Shown in pieces: positions 45,166 through 53,538 of a stretch of 64,000 bases of DNA. Source of the DNA: Clostridiaceae bacterium Marseille-Q4149 (GTDB taxonomy: Bacteria; Bacillota; Clostridia; Oscillospirales; Oscillospiraceae); contig CP073691.1 in the NCBI GenBank assembly GCA_018228685.1, forward strand, positions 2,604,001-2,668,000, given 5' to 3'. The position numbers were made by a program, and so were the translations under genes. Position 1 is the first letter of the stretch. Every line of letters starts with the position of its first letter. Below the pieces are notes generated by a model. It saw only the letters and a list, made by a program, of their open reading frames with translations. It did not search any database and was not told the DNA's origin.

Positions 45166-45199
45166 CTGTGCCGGTCAAAAAGCCAGCACAGCCTTTTTG
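45166..45199 (+). terminator. Terminator right of the IS
   Basis: CTGTGCCGG / CCAGCACAG stem (one mismatch) followed by CCTTTTTG, pointing rightwards, so it once ended a plus-strand gene now largely missing. Confidence 0.6.
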
Positions 45200-45607
45200 T
45201 TATTCTCTCTGGTTATCTCGAATTTGTTCAGGCTCTTGAACTACACTCGGCTTGAGGAAAATATCTACATTTGCCATTCCCAATTTTCTTTTTATAGAGC
45301 GCATAATAATTCTACTTTTATATAAATAACCAGGCATATCTAAAACATATATTTTATCAGCTTCATCAAAACTTTGCTGTACCCAGGCATAATATACCCC
45401 CTCAATTATCCGCTCATCATTATTATATAATATTTCTTGTAATAACGCTTTCCGTTCATCAAGCGTTCTCTTTTTGCCATATTCTTTGGCGTTATTATCC
45501 CATTGAATATCATCTAAGTCGAAATGGGAAATATTATACTTTTTTGAAAGTGCATTTGCTAAATAGGTTTTTCCAGAACCACTGCAACCAATAATATGTA
45601 TTTTCAT
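45200..45607 (-). CDS. FlaR/adenylate-kinase-like P-loop protein, probably 3' truncated
   Basis: 135 residues. The P-loop IIGCSGSGKTYLANAL is at the N-terminus, and HFDLDDIQW is the substrate-binding acidic motif of the 'DNA topology modulation protein FlaR'-like kinases. ERIIEGVYYAWVQQ and IYVLDMPGYLYKSRII follow. Family members run to about 170 residues; here the end (VVQEPEQIRDNQRE) departs from the expected helix. The gene was probably cut near 45250. AT-rich. Substrate unknown. Confidence 0.65.
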   Translation of the reverse strand: MKIHIIGCSGSGKTYLANALSKKYNISHFDLDDIQWDNNAKEYGKKRTLDERKALLQEILYNNDERIIEGVYYAWVQQSFDEADKIYVLDMPGYLYKSRIIMRSIKRKLGMANVDIFLKPSVVQEPEQIRDNQRE

Positions 45608-45645
45608 AAGTCAGTATTCTCCACAAATCCCGATTTGTCTGCCCC

Positions 45646-45975
45646 TTAAAGTCCAAGTCCTTCAACCCACGCCGCAAGCTCCTGATGCCCGACGCTGCCC
45701 TTGAAAACCTTGCCGTCCATCAGCTTTGCGCCTTTGCAGCTCGGCGCAAGGCGTTCGTTCGTCTTGCCAATGTCGCTTCCGCCGGAGGTCGCAAACGGGA
45801 TGATCGTCTTGCCGGTCAGGTCATAGCTCTCAAGGAACGTATTGATAATCGTCGGCGCAACATACCACCAGATCGGGAAGCCCACAAAGATGGTATCGTA
45901 GTCCTTCATGTTGTCCCGCTTCACGGCAATTTCCGGTCGTGAGGCGGGATTGTTCATTTCAATCGTACTGCGGGC
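45646..45975 (-). pseudogene. Flavodoxin, 5' truncated
   Basis: The first ATG is at 45957, but the frame is open to 45975 (ARSTIEMNNPASRPEI). The C-terminal two thirds of a flavodoxin is present: YDTIFVGFPIWWYVAPTIINTFLESYDL and IPFATSGGSDIG, which line the FMN ring. The N-terminal phosphate-binding loop is gone. The break lies beside the truncated recombinase that begins at 45994, so one rearrangement removed both 5' ends. Confidence 0.85.
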
Positions 45976-45993
45976 TTAGGAACTCTTTCATGA

Positions 45994-47205
45994 CATTATG
46001 ACAGCGCGAGACATGAAGGCAAGACTATCGGTATGGATATTGCCTTCAAGAACCTTATCTATGACTATTACAGCAAAGACCTGTCCAAGAAGGTCAAGTC
46101 TGCAATGGGAATGAAACAGGAGAAGGCGAAGTTTGTGAACACCGTCCCATACGGGTATAAAGCCGATCCTGCTGACAAGCATCACCTTATCATCGACGTG
46201 GAAACAGCTCCGATAGTCCGCCGTATTTTCATGGAAGTGATTGGAGGCAAGTCCTGCACACAGATTGCAAAGGAGCTGAACACAGAGGGCATTCCAACGC
46301 CCGCCCAGCATAAAGCCGTGTCCAGAAAGGCGCCTTCCAAGAAGCCCCAGTGGACACATCGTGGCCTCCTGACTATGATAGAGAGTGTGAAGTACACCGG
46401 AACAATGGTTAACCATACCCGCGAAAGCAGATTCATCCGTGACAAAAACCAGCGGCGCGTTCCCAAAGAAGAATGGTATATCCGCGAAAATGCGCATGAG
46501 GCGATTGTGACAAAGGATGAATACGAACAGGCACAAGAGGCAATCCAGAGGCGTAGAAAGTATGTCCGAAGCTCCCATGACCAGTCAGACCGAGTTTACT
46601 TCTGCGCTCATTGCGGCGGAAAACTTGAGAAAGCCAATGGAACCGTATTTGCCTGTCCGTCCCATCGGTATCACGATGGCAGCCCGTGTGAAAACGTCCG
46701 CTGGCGGAAAAGCGCACTTGAAGAAATCGTCTTTGAAGCATTGAAAAGGCAGATCGAAATCGTCCGTGTCGAATCCGCTGCCATCAGAAAAACGGCGAAG
46801 AGCAAAGGTGAAAGTCTGGAAAGACAGCTCGTCTTGCTGAAAGCTCAGTATGATGCCTGTGATCGTGAGAAGTTTACGATCTATGAAAACTATCGTGAAG
46901 GGGAGCTGACTCCGGAAGAGTATCTGTCCGGCAAAGAAGCCCTTGCACAAAAACAAGCCGCCCTGAAAGAGCAGCTTGAAACCTGTGAGACTCAGCTTGA
47001 AGTCTTTCATCAGCAAAGTCTTAATGCAGAAGAACAGCATGAAGCAGCAAGCCGGATGACCGGCTTGTCCGATGACAAACTCAGAGAGCATCTGTATGAT
47101 GCAGTTGAGCGTGTACTTGTTTATGACACCGAGACAATCGAAATTGTCTGGAAGTTCAACGAAGCAAAAATCGACACCGATGAAAACATCGGAGTTGCAA
47201 AGTGA
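45994..47205 (+). pseudogene. TndX/TnpX-like large serine recombinase lacking its catalytic domain
   Basis: The frame opens at 45994 (HYDSARHEGKTIGMDIAFKN). The first ATG is 46033 (390 residues). Retained are the recombinase domain (FVNTVPYGYKADP), the zinc ribbon (FCAHCGGKLEKANGTVFAC) and a long coiled coil. The N-terminal catalytic serine domain (about 120 residues) is missing. The tail LREHLYDAVERVLVYDTETIEIVWKF is that of Tn4451/Tn5397-type enzymes. It is a relic of an older nested transposon. Confidence 0.87.
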
Positions 47206-47457
47206 CTCCGATGTTTTATTTCGGGGCAAAACTGTCGAATTTGCTCCTAAAATAACATAATCTATCGAAACCTCGTAGGTGCATCGTAGCACCGTCCGGA
47301 AAGCCCAGAGCCATTGATATTAAAGGCTTTTCGGATAGTTTGTAAAATTTTTTTGCACCTACTTGACATAAAGGGACGATTTAGGTAGATTCGTGACAAG
47401 GGGGCAGTGCGCCCATTCGCACCCGCGAGGTGGAATAGGCCCCATTATTTCGAGTTA
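47206..47457. other. Intergenic region right of the recombinase relic
   Basis: Contains GGTGCATCGTAGCACC (hairpin, 47278-47293) and no gene. It may include the right end of the lost nested transposon. Confidence 0.4.
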
Positions 47458-47487
47458 GAGCCGCTGATATAATGCGGCTCATTTTTC
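47458..47487 (+). terminator. Hairpin with T run overlapping the stop of the excisionase-like gene
   Basis: GAGCCGC-tgatataat-GCGGCTC followed by ATTTTT. Confidence 0.65.
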
Positions 47488-47682
47488 GTTTTCGGCGGGC
47501 TTCTTGATATACTTGCCGTTCTTGATTCTCGCGTCCGCTGGCTTTTCTGCGTCCTCTGGGATCCCCCAGACTGTGCCAATGCGGATCGCACCGGGGACGC
47601 GCCCTTCGCCGCACAAAATCTGAATACGGCGAGTGGAGATACCCCAGCGTTCGGCGGTTTGCGCGATTGATAAATACTTCAT
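47479..47682 (-). CDS. Excisionase-like helix-turn-helix protein
   Basis: 67 residues from ATG 47682 (AGGAG 9 nt upstream; an upstream GTG at 47691 is less likely). The winged-helix motif is of MerR/Xis type: YLSIAQTAERWGISTRRIQILCGEGRVPGAIRIGTVWGIPEDAEKP. Proteins of this kind act as recombination directionality factors or small regulators. It lies next to the recombinase relic and the mobilisation region, so a role in excision is likely but not shown. Confidence 0.8.
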   Translation of the reverse strand: MKYLSIAQTAERWGISTRRIQILCGEGRVPGAIRIGTVWGIPEDAEKPADARIKNGKYIKKPAENEK

Positions 47683-47810
47683 GGGCAGCACTCCTGTTGC
47701 AGTTCAGTTCTGCGTCTGCTTATAAAATCGCAGTATAATTATAATCGTCAAAGCGAATAAAAGCAAGGGCTTTTCGGAAAAGTTCAGGAAGTATTTTCAA
47801 TTCAGACATG

Positions 47811-48104
47811 AAAGGGGTGTGGGGATTCCCCAACAACAAAATGAGCAGTTCGGGCGCAGGGCTGAACCGCTCATTTTTCCGGTGTGTACGGACACCGGAT
47901 GTGCTTGCCACTCTCCCAAATCTCATATCCGCAGATATACCGCGCTCCCGCTTTCGCAAAAGCAGGGGCGCATATTTTTTGAAAATTTCTCATTTCGATA
48001 CCTGCGTTTTGACTTAAAAATGTCCGTTGTAAAGTGAAAGGAAAAAATTTTTTGCCGCCATACTCAACAAACGGCAAAAAGGTGTCCGTTGTAAAGTGAA
48101 AGGA
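47811..48104. promoter_or_regulatory. Candidate oriT / mob control region
   Basis: A cluster of structures upstream of mobC. There is a hairpin TGAGCAGTTC / GAACCGCTCA with T5 (47849-47880), then the perfect inverted repeat TCCGGTGT-gtacgg-ACACCGGA (47879-47900). A 22-bp direct repeat beginning TGTCCGTTGTAAAGTGAAAG occurs at 48021-48042 and 48083-48104. A hairpin TTTTTGCCG / CGGCAAAAA lies between the repeat copies. The location is typical of an origin of transfer. No nick site could be assigned. Confidence 0.5.
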
Positions 48105-48114
48105 GTTCTTTGAT

Positions 48115-48444
48115 ATGCCAGACCGCACACGACCCATCCGCAAGGAAATCTGCCTGAATGAGCAGGAACTGAATCTCATCCAGCACAAGATGCGCCAGTT
48201 GGGGACGCACAACTTCGGCGCGTATGCCCGGAAAATGCTGATTGACGGGTACATCATCAAGGTCGATTACGCCGAGCAGAAAAAGTTAGCTGCCGCTGTC
48301 AGCAGAATTGCCACAAACATCAACCACGTCTGCCGCCGCATTAACAGCACCGGGCATTTCTACGATGCCGACGTTGCCGAGCTGAAAGAACGGATGGCTG
48401 ACGTATGGGAACTGCTGAAAGTACAGCAGAGAAACGAATTGTAA
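48115..48444 (+). CDS. mobC: MobC-like relaxosome accessory protein
   Basis: 109 residues. A ribbon-helix-helix-like N-terminus (RKEICLNEQELNLIQHKM) and the MobC core (FGAYARKMLIDGYIIKVDY...LAAAVSRIATNINHVCRRIN) are visible. MobC binds oriT and helps the relaxase. No relaxase gene follows, where one is normally found; the next genes are a short ORF and repA. AAAGGAG of the second 22-bp repeat serves as ribosome site, so the repeat may also regulate this gene. Confidence 0.88.
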   Translation: MPDRTRPIRKEICLNEQELNLIQHKMRQLGTHNFGAYARKMLIDGYIIKVDYAEQKKLAAAVSRIATNINHVCRRINSTGHFYDADVAELKERMADVWELLKVQQRNEL

Positions 48445-48464
48445 TTCGGGAAAGGAGTACAGAT

Positions 48465-48683
48465 ATGCCGCGCATGAGCAAATCAAAAAAGCTGGATTGG
48501 TCGTTCTTCCTGAATGACCGGGGACGCAAGGCGTACAACACGCTCTGCCGTCGCTGCGTCCACGACTGCAAGCAGAGTTTCCGGGCGGTTGTCGTTATTT
48601 GTCCGCATTATCAGTCAAAGAGGGCAAAAAAGGGTGGTACATCTGCGTACTCCCCTCGCGGACCTGACAGAAAACCGCCATAG
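48465..48683 (+). CDS. Small basic hypothetical protein
   Basis: 72 residues from ATG 48465 (AAAGGAG upstream). The first 55 residues (MPRMSKSKKLDWSFFLNDRG...CVHDCKQSF) look like a conserved small cysteine-containing protein of mobile elements, ending about KSKRAKK. The last 17 residues are low complexity. It sits exactly where a relaxase gene would be expected, between mobC and repA. Function unknown. Confidence 0.6.
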   Translation: MPRMSKSKKLDWSFFLNDRGRKAYNTLCRRCVHDCKQSFRAVVVICPHYQSKRAKKGGTSAYSPRGPDRKPP

Positions 48684-48728
48684 CAGCCGTATCACACCAG
48701 ACCAGATAGGATGTGATGAAAAATCTAT

Positions 48729-49424
48729 TTGAAACTGAACACCGCATTGCCGCCGTTCATTCCCTTGCCGCGCTTCATGCTGGCGGGCGAATATTCCATC
48801 AACGCCAAGCTGCTATATGGGCTGCTGCTTAACCGCACTACGCTTTCCCAGAAAAGCGGCTGGGTGTCCGAGGATGGGAATGTGTATGTGATCTATACGA
48901 TCAAGCAGATGGCAAACGATCTTGACCGGAGTGAGCGGACGGTCAAGACCGCCCTGCGGGAGCTGGAAAATGCCGGAATGATCACCCGCGTCCGTCAGGG
49001 ATGGAATCAGGCGAACCGCATCTTTCTGCAAATCCCGGACAGGGTGCAGGTTTCTTCCCGTCCAGCGGGCAATACCTGCCCAATGGATGTGCAGGATCCT
49101 TCCCCTTGCATGGGGCAGAATTTGCCCCCTAATAAGAATGATAAGAAAGAGAACAACAGAACTCATAACAAGGAGAGTGAAGCCCTCCGCCGTTTTGGAG
49201 AATTTCAAAATGTTTTTCTTTCTGACGGACAGCTTGCCGCGCTGAAAGCGGACTATCCGGGACGATATGAGGAATACATCAGCCGCCTGTCGGTCTATAT
49301 GGCGTCCAATGACAGGCACTACGCCAATCACTATGCCACCATCAAGAAGTGGCTGGACGAGGACAGCAAGGGCAGGAGCGCGAAAAACTACACCTACGAC
49401 GATAACGAGGGAGAGTGTCTATGA
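48729..49424 (+). CDS. RepA-type replication initiator
   Basis: 231 residues from a TTG start. The RepA_N winged-helix domain is FIPLPRFMLAGEYSINAKLLYGLLLNR then VYVIYTIKQMANDLDRSERTVKTALRELENAGMITRVRQG. A linker and a C-terminal helical domain (KADYPGRYEEYISRL) complete it. Such proteins start replication of plasmids and allow the circular form of integrative elements to be maintained. The stop overlaps the next ATG by 4 bp. Confidence 0.88.
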   Translation: MKLNTALPPFIPLPRFMLAGEYSINAKLLYGLLLNRTTLSQKSGWVSEDGNVYVIYTIKQMANDLDRSERTVKTALRELENAGMITRVRQGWNQANRIFLQIPDRVQVSSRPAGNTCPMDVQDPSPCMGQNLPPNKNDKKENNRTHNKESEALRRFGEFQNVFLSDGQLAALKADYPGRYEEYISRLSVYMASNDRHYANHYATIKKWLDEDSKGRSAKNYTYDDNEGECL

Positions 49425-50266
49425 ATCCGATTTTTACGAAAATGGTTGATGCCGTTGAAGCGGCTAATGCCGCACCTGACGATTATATCAATCCTGCCGA
49501 TGGGCTGAAATACTGCGGCAAGTGCCGCACGCCGAAAGAAGCATTATACCCCACAGACCTTCAGGCACAGGGCTTTACCAAGCACCCGGTTATGTGCAAA
49601 TGCGCTGCCGAACGCCGCGAACGGAAAGAAGCAAAGCGCCGGGAATACGAGAGAATGTCCTGCATGACAATGCTCCGCAGTGAAGCGTTCCGTGATATGC
49701 CCGCCGCTGACTGGCGGTTTGAGTCAGCCGCAGTTACAACGCCCCAACTTGCAAAGGCGAGAGGCTACGCGCAGAACTGGGACGAGTTCAAAAAAGCGGG
49801 GATCGGGCTGCTCCTGTTCGGGAATGTTGGCACAGGAAAGTCCTATGCCGCTGGCTGTATTGCCAACGCTCTGATTGACCGTCTGGAGTCTGTCCTCTTT
49901 GTGGGAATGTCCGATGTGGTCAACCGGATGCAAGGCAATTTCGGCGCAGACCGCGACCATTACATGCAATCACTTATGTGCCCCGACCTCCTTGTTCTGG
50001 ACGATTTGGGGGCAGAGCGCAACACCAGCTTCAGCAAGGAGTGCGTATTCGATGTGGTTGACAAGCGGCTGCTGACAGGCAAGCCCATGATCGTTACCAC
50101 GAATATCCAGCTTTCCGTTATGATGCAAGCTGCCGATCTGGATGACCGCCGCATTTTTGACCGCATCTTGGAAGTCTGCGTCCCGATCCGCTTCGACGGG
50201 GAGAACTTCCGCAAAGGCAATGCCAGGGCGAATATCAAAAAAGCCGCAGAAATGCTGAATGGGTAA
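49421..50266 (+). CDS. DnaC/IstB-like AAA+ ATPase
   Basis: 281 residues from the ATG in the ATGA overlap. The N-terminal cysteine cluster (CGKCRTPKEA...CKCAAERRERKEAKRR) resembles the DnaI-type zinc region. The AAA+ core has FGNVGTGKSYAAGCIANALI and LLVLDDLGAERNTSF, with an arginine finger region DDRRIFDRILEVC. It probably loads helicase at the element origin together with the RepA-like protein encoded just upstream. Confidence 0.92.
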   Translation: MNPIFTKMVDAVEAANAAPDDYINPADGLKYCGKCRTPKEALYPTDLQAQGFTKHPVMCKCAAERRERKEAKRREYERMSCMTMLRSEAFRDMPAADWRFESAAVTTPQLAKARGYAQNWDEFKKAGIGLLLFGNVGTGKSYAAGCIANALIDRLESVLFVGMSDVVNRMQGNFGADRDHYMQSLMCPDLLVLDDLGAERNTSFSKECVFDVVDKRLLTGKPMIVTTNIQLSVMMQAADLDDRRIFDRILEVCVPIRFDGENFRKGNARANIKKAAEMLNG

Positions 50267-50304
50267 GCTGTTGCAGCAGCTTACCCACCCATGAGACAGG
50301 AATA

Positions 50305-50520
50305 TTATTCAACCGGCTTTCCTGTTTCTTCTGAAATAAAACGACCCTCAAACCGACAGCCGATAGCCGCCGCTATTTCCTGCAACTCGCTTTCCCTGAA
50401 ATTGTCACGGCGCATTTTGCCGCTGATATTTTGGGTTGTGCAGCCAAGCTGCCTTGAAAGCTGACTGACAGTTACGCCTTGCTTCTTCATAGCAGCCCGG
50501 ATAACCTGAGCCATACTCAT
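50305..50520 (-). CDS. Small XRE-family regulator
   Basis: 71 residues from ATG 50520 (GGAGG upstream). HTH: MAQVIRAAMKKQGVTVSQLSRQLGCTTQNISGKMRRDNFRE. It is a plausible repressor of the recombinase or replication unit. Convergent with the AAA+ gene. Confidence 0.85.
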   Translation of the reverse strand: MSMAQVIRAAMKKQGVTVSQLSRQLGCTTQNISGKMRRDNFRESELQEIAAAIGCRFEGRFISEETGKPVE

Positions 50521-50716
50521 TGACTTCACCTCCGGGGATTTTCAAAGTAATTATACATGAGAGCAAGCAGAAATGTCAATTCAGGAGTTACCGGAGAATC
50601 GCTCCGGAGCTATTGACCCAAGACTGGAAATAGCATATAATAGTAATTGCTGAGTTACCGTTGAAAGTGCGGCACTTCATTCGGCTGACGAACATAATGT
50701 CAAATGGAGTGATTAT

Positions 50717-50899
50717 ATGGTAGAAAACGAAAACTACAAGAGCTACACTGCAAACAATGGAACTGAGCTTCGCTTTCCCAAGGAGAGCGTGATTCAGATG
50801 ACAGCAGAGCAGAGAGACTGCTACCAGAACTTTATCAATGTTCTGGCACAAATCCTGATTAAATATGCTGCCGCAGAAAAGGAAAATCAGAAAATCTGA
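50717..50899 (+). CDS. Small hypothetical protein upstream of the recombinase
   Basis: 60 residues (MVENENYKSYTANNGTELRF...LIKYAAAEKENQKI). Acidic N-terminus and a helical C-terminus. It ends 52 bp before the recombinase start on the same strand with TGGAGTG upstream. It could be a small regulator or directionality factor; no recognisable motif. Confidence 0.6.
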   Translation: MVENENYKSYTANNGTELRFPKESVIQMTAEQRDCYQNFINVLAQILIKYAAAEKENQKI

Positions 50900-50951
50900 G
50901 CAGAGTATTCCGGGCGGTCGATGACCGCCCGGATCTGCAATAGGAGGAAAT

Positions 50952-52667
50952 ATGTATAATACGAAAGAGGGCAAATCGTGTGTTATCTATATCCGCGTCA
51001 GCAGTGAGCGTCAGGTAAAGGGGTATAGTCTGGACGGGCAGAAACACTATCTGGCTGAATGCGCCGAGCGTCGGGGTATGACCGTTCTTGATATCTACGT
51101 TGAAGAAGGCAAAAGCGGCAAGAGCATCGAGGGACGGACTGAGTTCCAGCGGATGCTGGATGACATTCAGAGCGGAAAAGTGCATACGGACTATGTGCTG
51201 GTTTTCAAATTATCGAGGTTTGGCAGAAACGCACGGGACGTGCTGAACTCCCTTGAGTTCATTATGAAATATGGCGTTCATCTGATGTGCGTAGAAGATG
51301 GGCTTGATTTCTCAACCTCTATGGGAAAAATGATGATTACCATTCTCGGTGCGGTAGCTGAGTTGGAACGTGAGAACATCATTGCACAGAGCCTTTTGGG
51401 GCGTGAGGAAAAAGCAAAGTCCGGCGGCTGGAACGGCGGCTTTGCACCCTATGGGTATCGTCTGGTAAAGGGTGATGACAAGAGTAAAGGGAAATTGGAG
51501 ACCGTCCCGGAAGAAAAGGCTGTCGTGCAACTGGTTTTTGATATGTTCCTGAACCGAAATATGGGCTACACGGCAATTTCGGGCTATCTCAATCGAAACG
51601 GTTATACTCGCCCACCGGCAAAGAATGCCATCCGCCCCAGCTATGGAGAGTGGAGTTCTGACCACATTAAGAGAATGCTCAGTAATCCAATCTATACCGG
51701 GCGCGTAGCATGGGGCAAGCGCCGCACAGAGAAAGTTCCCGGCAAAGATAACGAGTATCGGCTTGTGAAGCAGGACGAGTATATTTTGAGTGAGGTTGTT
51801 TCCCATGAGGCGTTTGTTTCCAAAGAAGATTTTGACAAGGTTCAGGAGATCAAAGCCATTCGTGGGAAAAAGGGTAATCACAACATTGGTCAGTATAACG
51901 CGCATCTGTTGTCCGGTATCGTAAAATGTCCGCAATGCGGCGCACCTATGTATATCGGTATGACCAAGTGGACAAATCAGGATGGCACGGAGCGCCGCAC
52001 AGAATCTTATGTCTGTTCTTATGCGACTAAACACAGGGGGACTTTGGTATGCCGCAGAAATGGCGTGGTAGCCAGTCAGGTTGAGGACGAGGTGATGGAG
52101 TACACCCGGAAGATTGTCCGCAATCCGCAGTTTATCAAGGATTTGCAGGAAAAGGTAATGACCGCCGTGGACATGACCGAGGTCGAAAATGACATTACCG
52201 CCTATAAAAAGCAGCTATCCGCTTTACAGCGCAGCCGTGACAGCTTGGAACAGGATATTGACCGCATTGCCCCGGATGACAAGTATGCAGAACGACGCCG
52301 CGCGGATATGACGCGCCGCCTGAATGACCTCTATGACCAGATTTATAAGGCGGAGGATCTGCTGCAAGAGAGCCTGATGAAAAAGGCAACTTTGGAAAGC
52401 GAGCAGATGTCTGTGCAATCTATGATTGGAATCCTCTCGTCTTTTGACGCAATCTATGATAGAATGAATGCGGCAGAGCGGCGCGACCTTGTGAAATACC
52501 TGATTTCCGAGGTTGAGTTGTTCCCACGTGAGGAGCAAAAGACGCAGAAACGCTTTGTAAAGGCGATTGCGTACAAGTTTCCCATTGAGCAAAAGGTGCT
52601 CACGCAATTTGACGAATGCGGGGCATCTGTCGAGACGGTGTGTCTATTGACCAAGCATCCGGACTGA
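50952..52667 (+). CDS. Large serine recombinase (integrase of element A)
   Basis: 571 residues. The resolvase domain carries catalytic Ser17 (CVIYIRVSSERQ) and KLSRFGRNARDVL. The recombinase domain (WNGGFAPYGYRLVKGDD), the zinc ribbon (KCPQCGAPMYIG and CSYATKHRG) and a coiled coil follow. Codons 560-563 (VETV) contain the att core. The last eight residues (CLLTKHPD) come from the left end of element B, so the natural end of this protein depends on what lies across the site. AGGAGG lies upstream. Likely functional. Confidence 0.94.
   Translation: MYNTKEGKSCVIYIRVSSERQVKGYSLDGQKHYLAECAERRGMTVLDIYVEEGKSGKSIEGRTEFQRMLDDIQSGKVHTDYVLVFKLSRFGRNARDVLNSLEFIMKYGVHLMCVEDGLDFSTSMGKMMITILGAVAELERENIIAQSLLGREEKAKSGGWNGGFAPYGYRLVKGDDKSKGKLETVPEEKAVVQLVFDMFLNRNMGYTAISGYLNRNGYTRPPAKNAIRPSYGEWSSDHIKRMLSNPIYTGRVAWGKRRTEKVPGKDNEYRLVKQDEYILSEVVSHEAFVSKEDFDKVQEIKAIRGKKGNHNIGQYNAHLLSGIVKCPQCGAPMYIGMTKWTNQDGTERRTESYVCSYATKHRGTLVCRRNGVVASQVEDEVMEYTRKIVRNPQFIKDLQEKVMTAVDMTEVENDITAYKKQLSALQRSRDSLEQDIDRIAPDDKYAERRRADMTRRLNDLYDQIYKAEDLLQESLMKKATLESEQMSVQSMIGILSSFDAIYDRMNAAERRDLVKYLISEVELFPREEQKTQKRFVKAIAYKFPIEQKVLTQFDECGASVETVCLLTKHPD
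52632..52639 (+). other. Internal att core between elements A and B
   Basis: GAGACGGT within the recombinase 3' end, followed by TGTCTATTGACC. It marks the junction of two tandemly integrated elements. Confidence 0.8.
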
Positions 52668-52687
52668 GGCAGAAATGCGGCATCATT

Positions 52688-52798
52688 GAGCGTGAGAATT
52701 ACAACAAGCCCAAGTCTGAGGATACCAGGCAACCGCAATGCCCGCCGGAGAAGGAAAAGGCAATTACGGAGGCATTACGTCACTTTGGGATGATTTGA
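52688..52798 (+). pseudogene. Remnant of the RlmD-extension module at the left end of element B
   Basis: Frame IERENYNKPKSEDTRQPQ then CPPEKEKAITEALRHFGMI. The last part matches the end of the 98-residue rlmD extension in element A (CPPEKVEAIKDALRHFGL). The middle of the module is lost and it is out of frame with the recombinase. Confidence 0.7.
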
Positions 52799-52834
52799 GG
52801 CGGATGTCTTAATCATAAAAGGAACGGTGAGGGT

Positions 52835-53533
52835 ATGAAGTACAAAATTGCGATCTGCGACGACTCCGGTGCGGACAGGCAATATGTTTTGAATATGGTG
52901 CGCGCTTGGGCTTCGTCCGCCGGTCATACGGTGCATATCGACGACTTCCCCTCCGCCGAGAGCTTCCTGTTCCGCTACGCAGAAGAAAGCGACTACGACA
53001 TTCTCCTGCTGGATATCGAAATGGGCGCGATGGACGGCGTCACGATGGCAAAAGAGCTTCGCAAGAGCAACGACACGGTGCAGATCATTTTCATCACCGG
53101 CTACTCCGATTACATTTCAGAGGGCTACGAGGTGGCAGCGCTCCACTATCTGATGAAGCCCGTGAAGGAAGAAAAGCTCCGGTCGGTGCTGGACCGCGCC
53201 GTGGAAAAGATAACGAAAAACGAACGGGTCTTGCATTTCGAGGCCGGCGGAGAAATGGTGCGTGTGCCGATTTATCAGATTCGATATGCAGATGTGCTGG
53301 GCAACTATGTGACCGTTCACGCGCGAACGGATGTGACGGTGAAAATGACATTGGGCGAGCTTGAAAGGCGGCTTGACGAGCGGTTTTACCGCGTGGGGCG
53401 CTCTGCGCTCGTGAATCTGACGCAGATTAGCCGCGTCACCAAGACGGAAATCAAACTGAGCGACGGAACCGCCATCCCGCTGCCGCGGGGCGCGTATGAG
53501 GGCGTCAACCGTGCCATCATCCACATGAGGTAA
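52835..53533 (+). CDS. LytTR-family response regulator
   Basis: 232 residues. The receiver domain has acidic CDDSG at residues 8-12 and phosphoacceptor Asp60 in DILLLDIEMGAMDG. The LytTR DNA-binding domain (about 125-232) contains RYADVLGNYVTVHA and FYRVGRSALVNLTQI. AgrA-type regulators of this kind often control peptide export or immunity. It is followed 5 bp later by its kinase and then two ABC exporters, all on the plus strand. Confidence 0.93.
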   Translation: MKYKIAICDDSGADRQYVLNMVRAWASSAGHTVHIDDFPSAESFLFRYAEESDYDILLLDIEMGAMDGVTMAKELRKSNDTVQIIFITGYSDYISEGYEVAALHYLMKPVKEEKLRSVLDRAVEKITKNERVLHFEAGGEMVRVPIYQIRYADVLGNYVTVHARTDVTVKMTLGELERRLDERFYRVGRSALVNLTQISRVTKTEIKLSDGTAIPLPRGAYEGVNRAIIHMR

Positions 53534-53538
53534 GGCGT

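Larger units (their letters stand above)
29322..52639 (+). mobile_element. Integrative element A (23.3 kb)
   Basis: Bounded by att cores in the rlmD 3' end and in the 3' end of its own large serine recombinase (50952-52667). It contains RepA- and DnaC-like genes, MobC, small regulators, a second serine recombinase, an AT-rich cargo, an IS and several truncated genes. No relaxase, coupling protein or type IV secretion gene was found. It therefore looks like a mobilisable element, possibly relaxase-defective, not a self-transmissible one. Mosaic GC content (about 35 percent in the cargo, 50-60 percent elsewhere) shows several acquisition steps. Confidence 0.83.

Noticed and set aside
47720-47959. 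79-codon minus-strand frame in the mob region
   Set aside because: Overlaps hairpins and direct repeats of a probable oriT region and has no recognisable domain.
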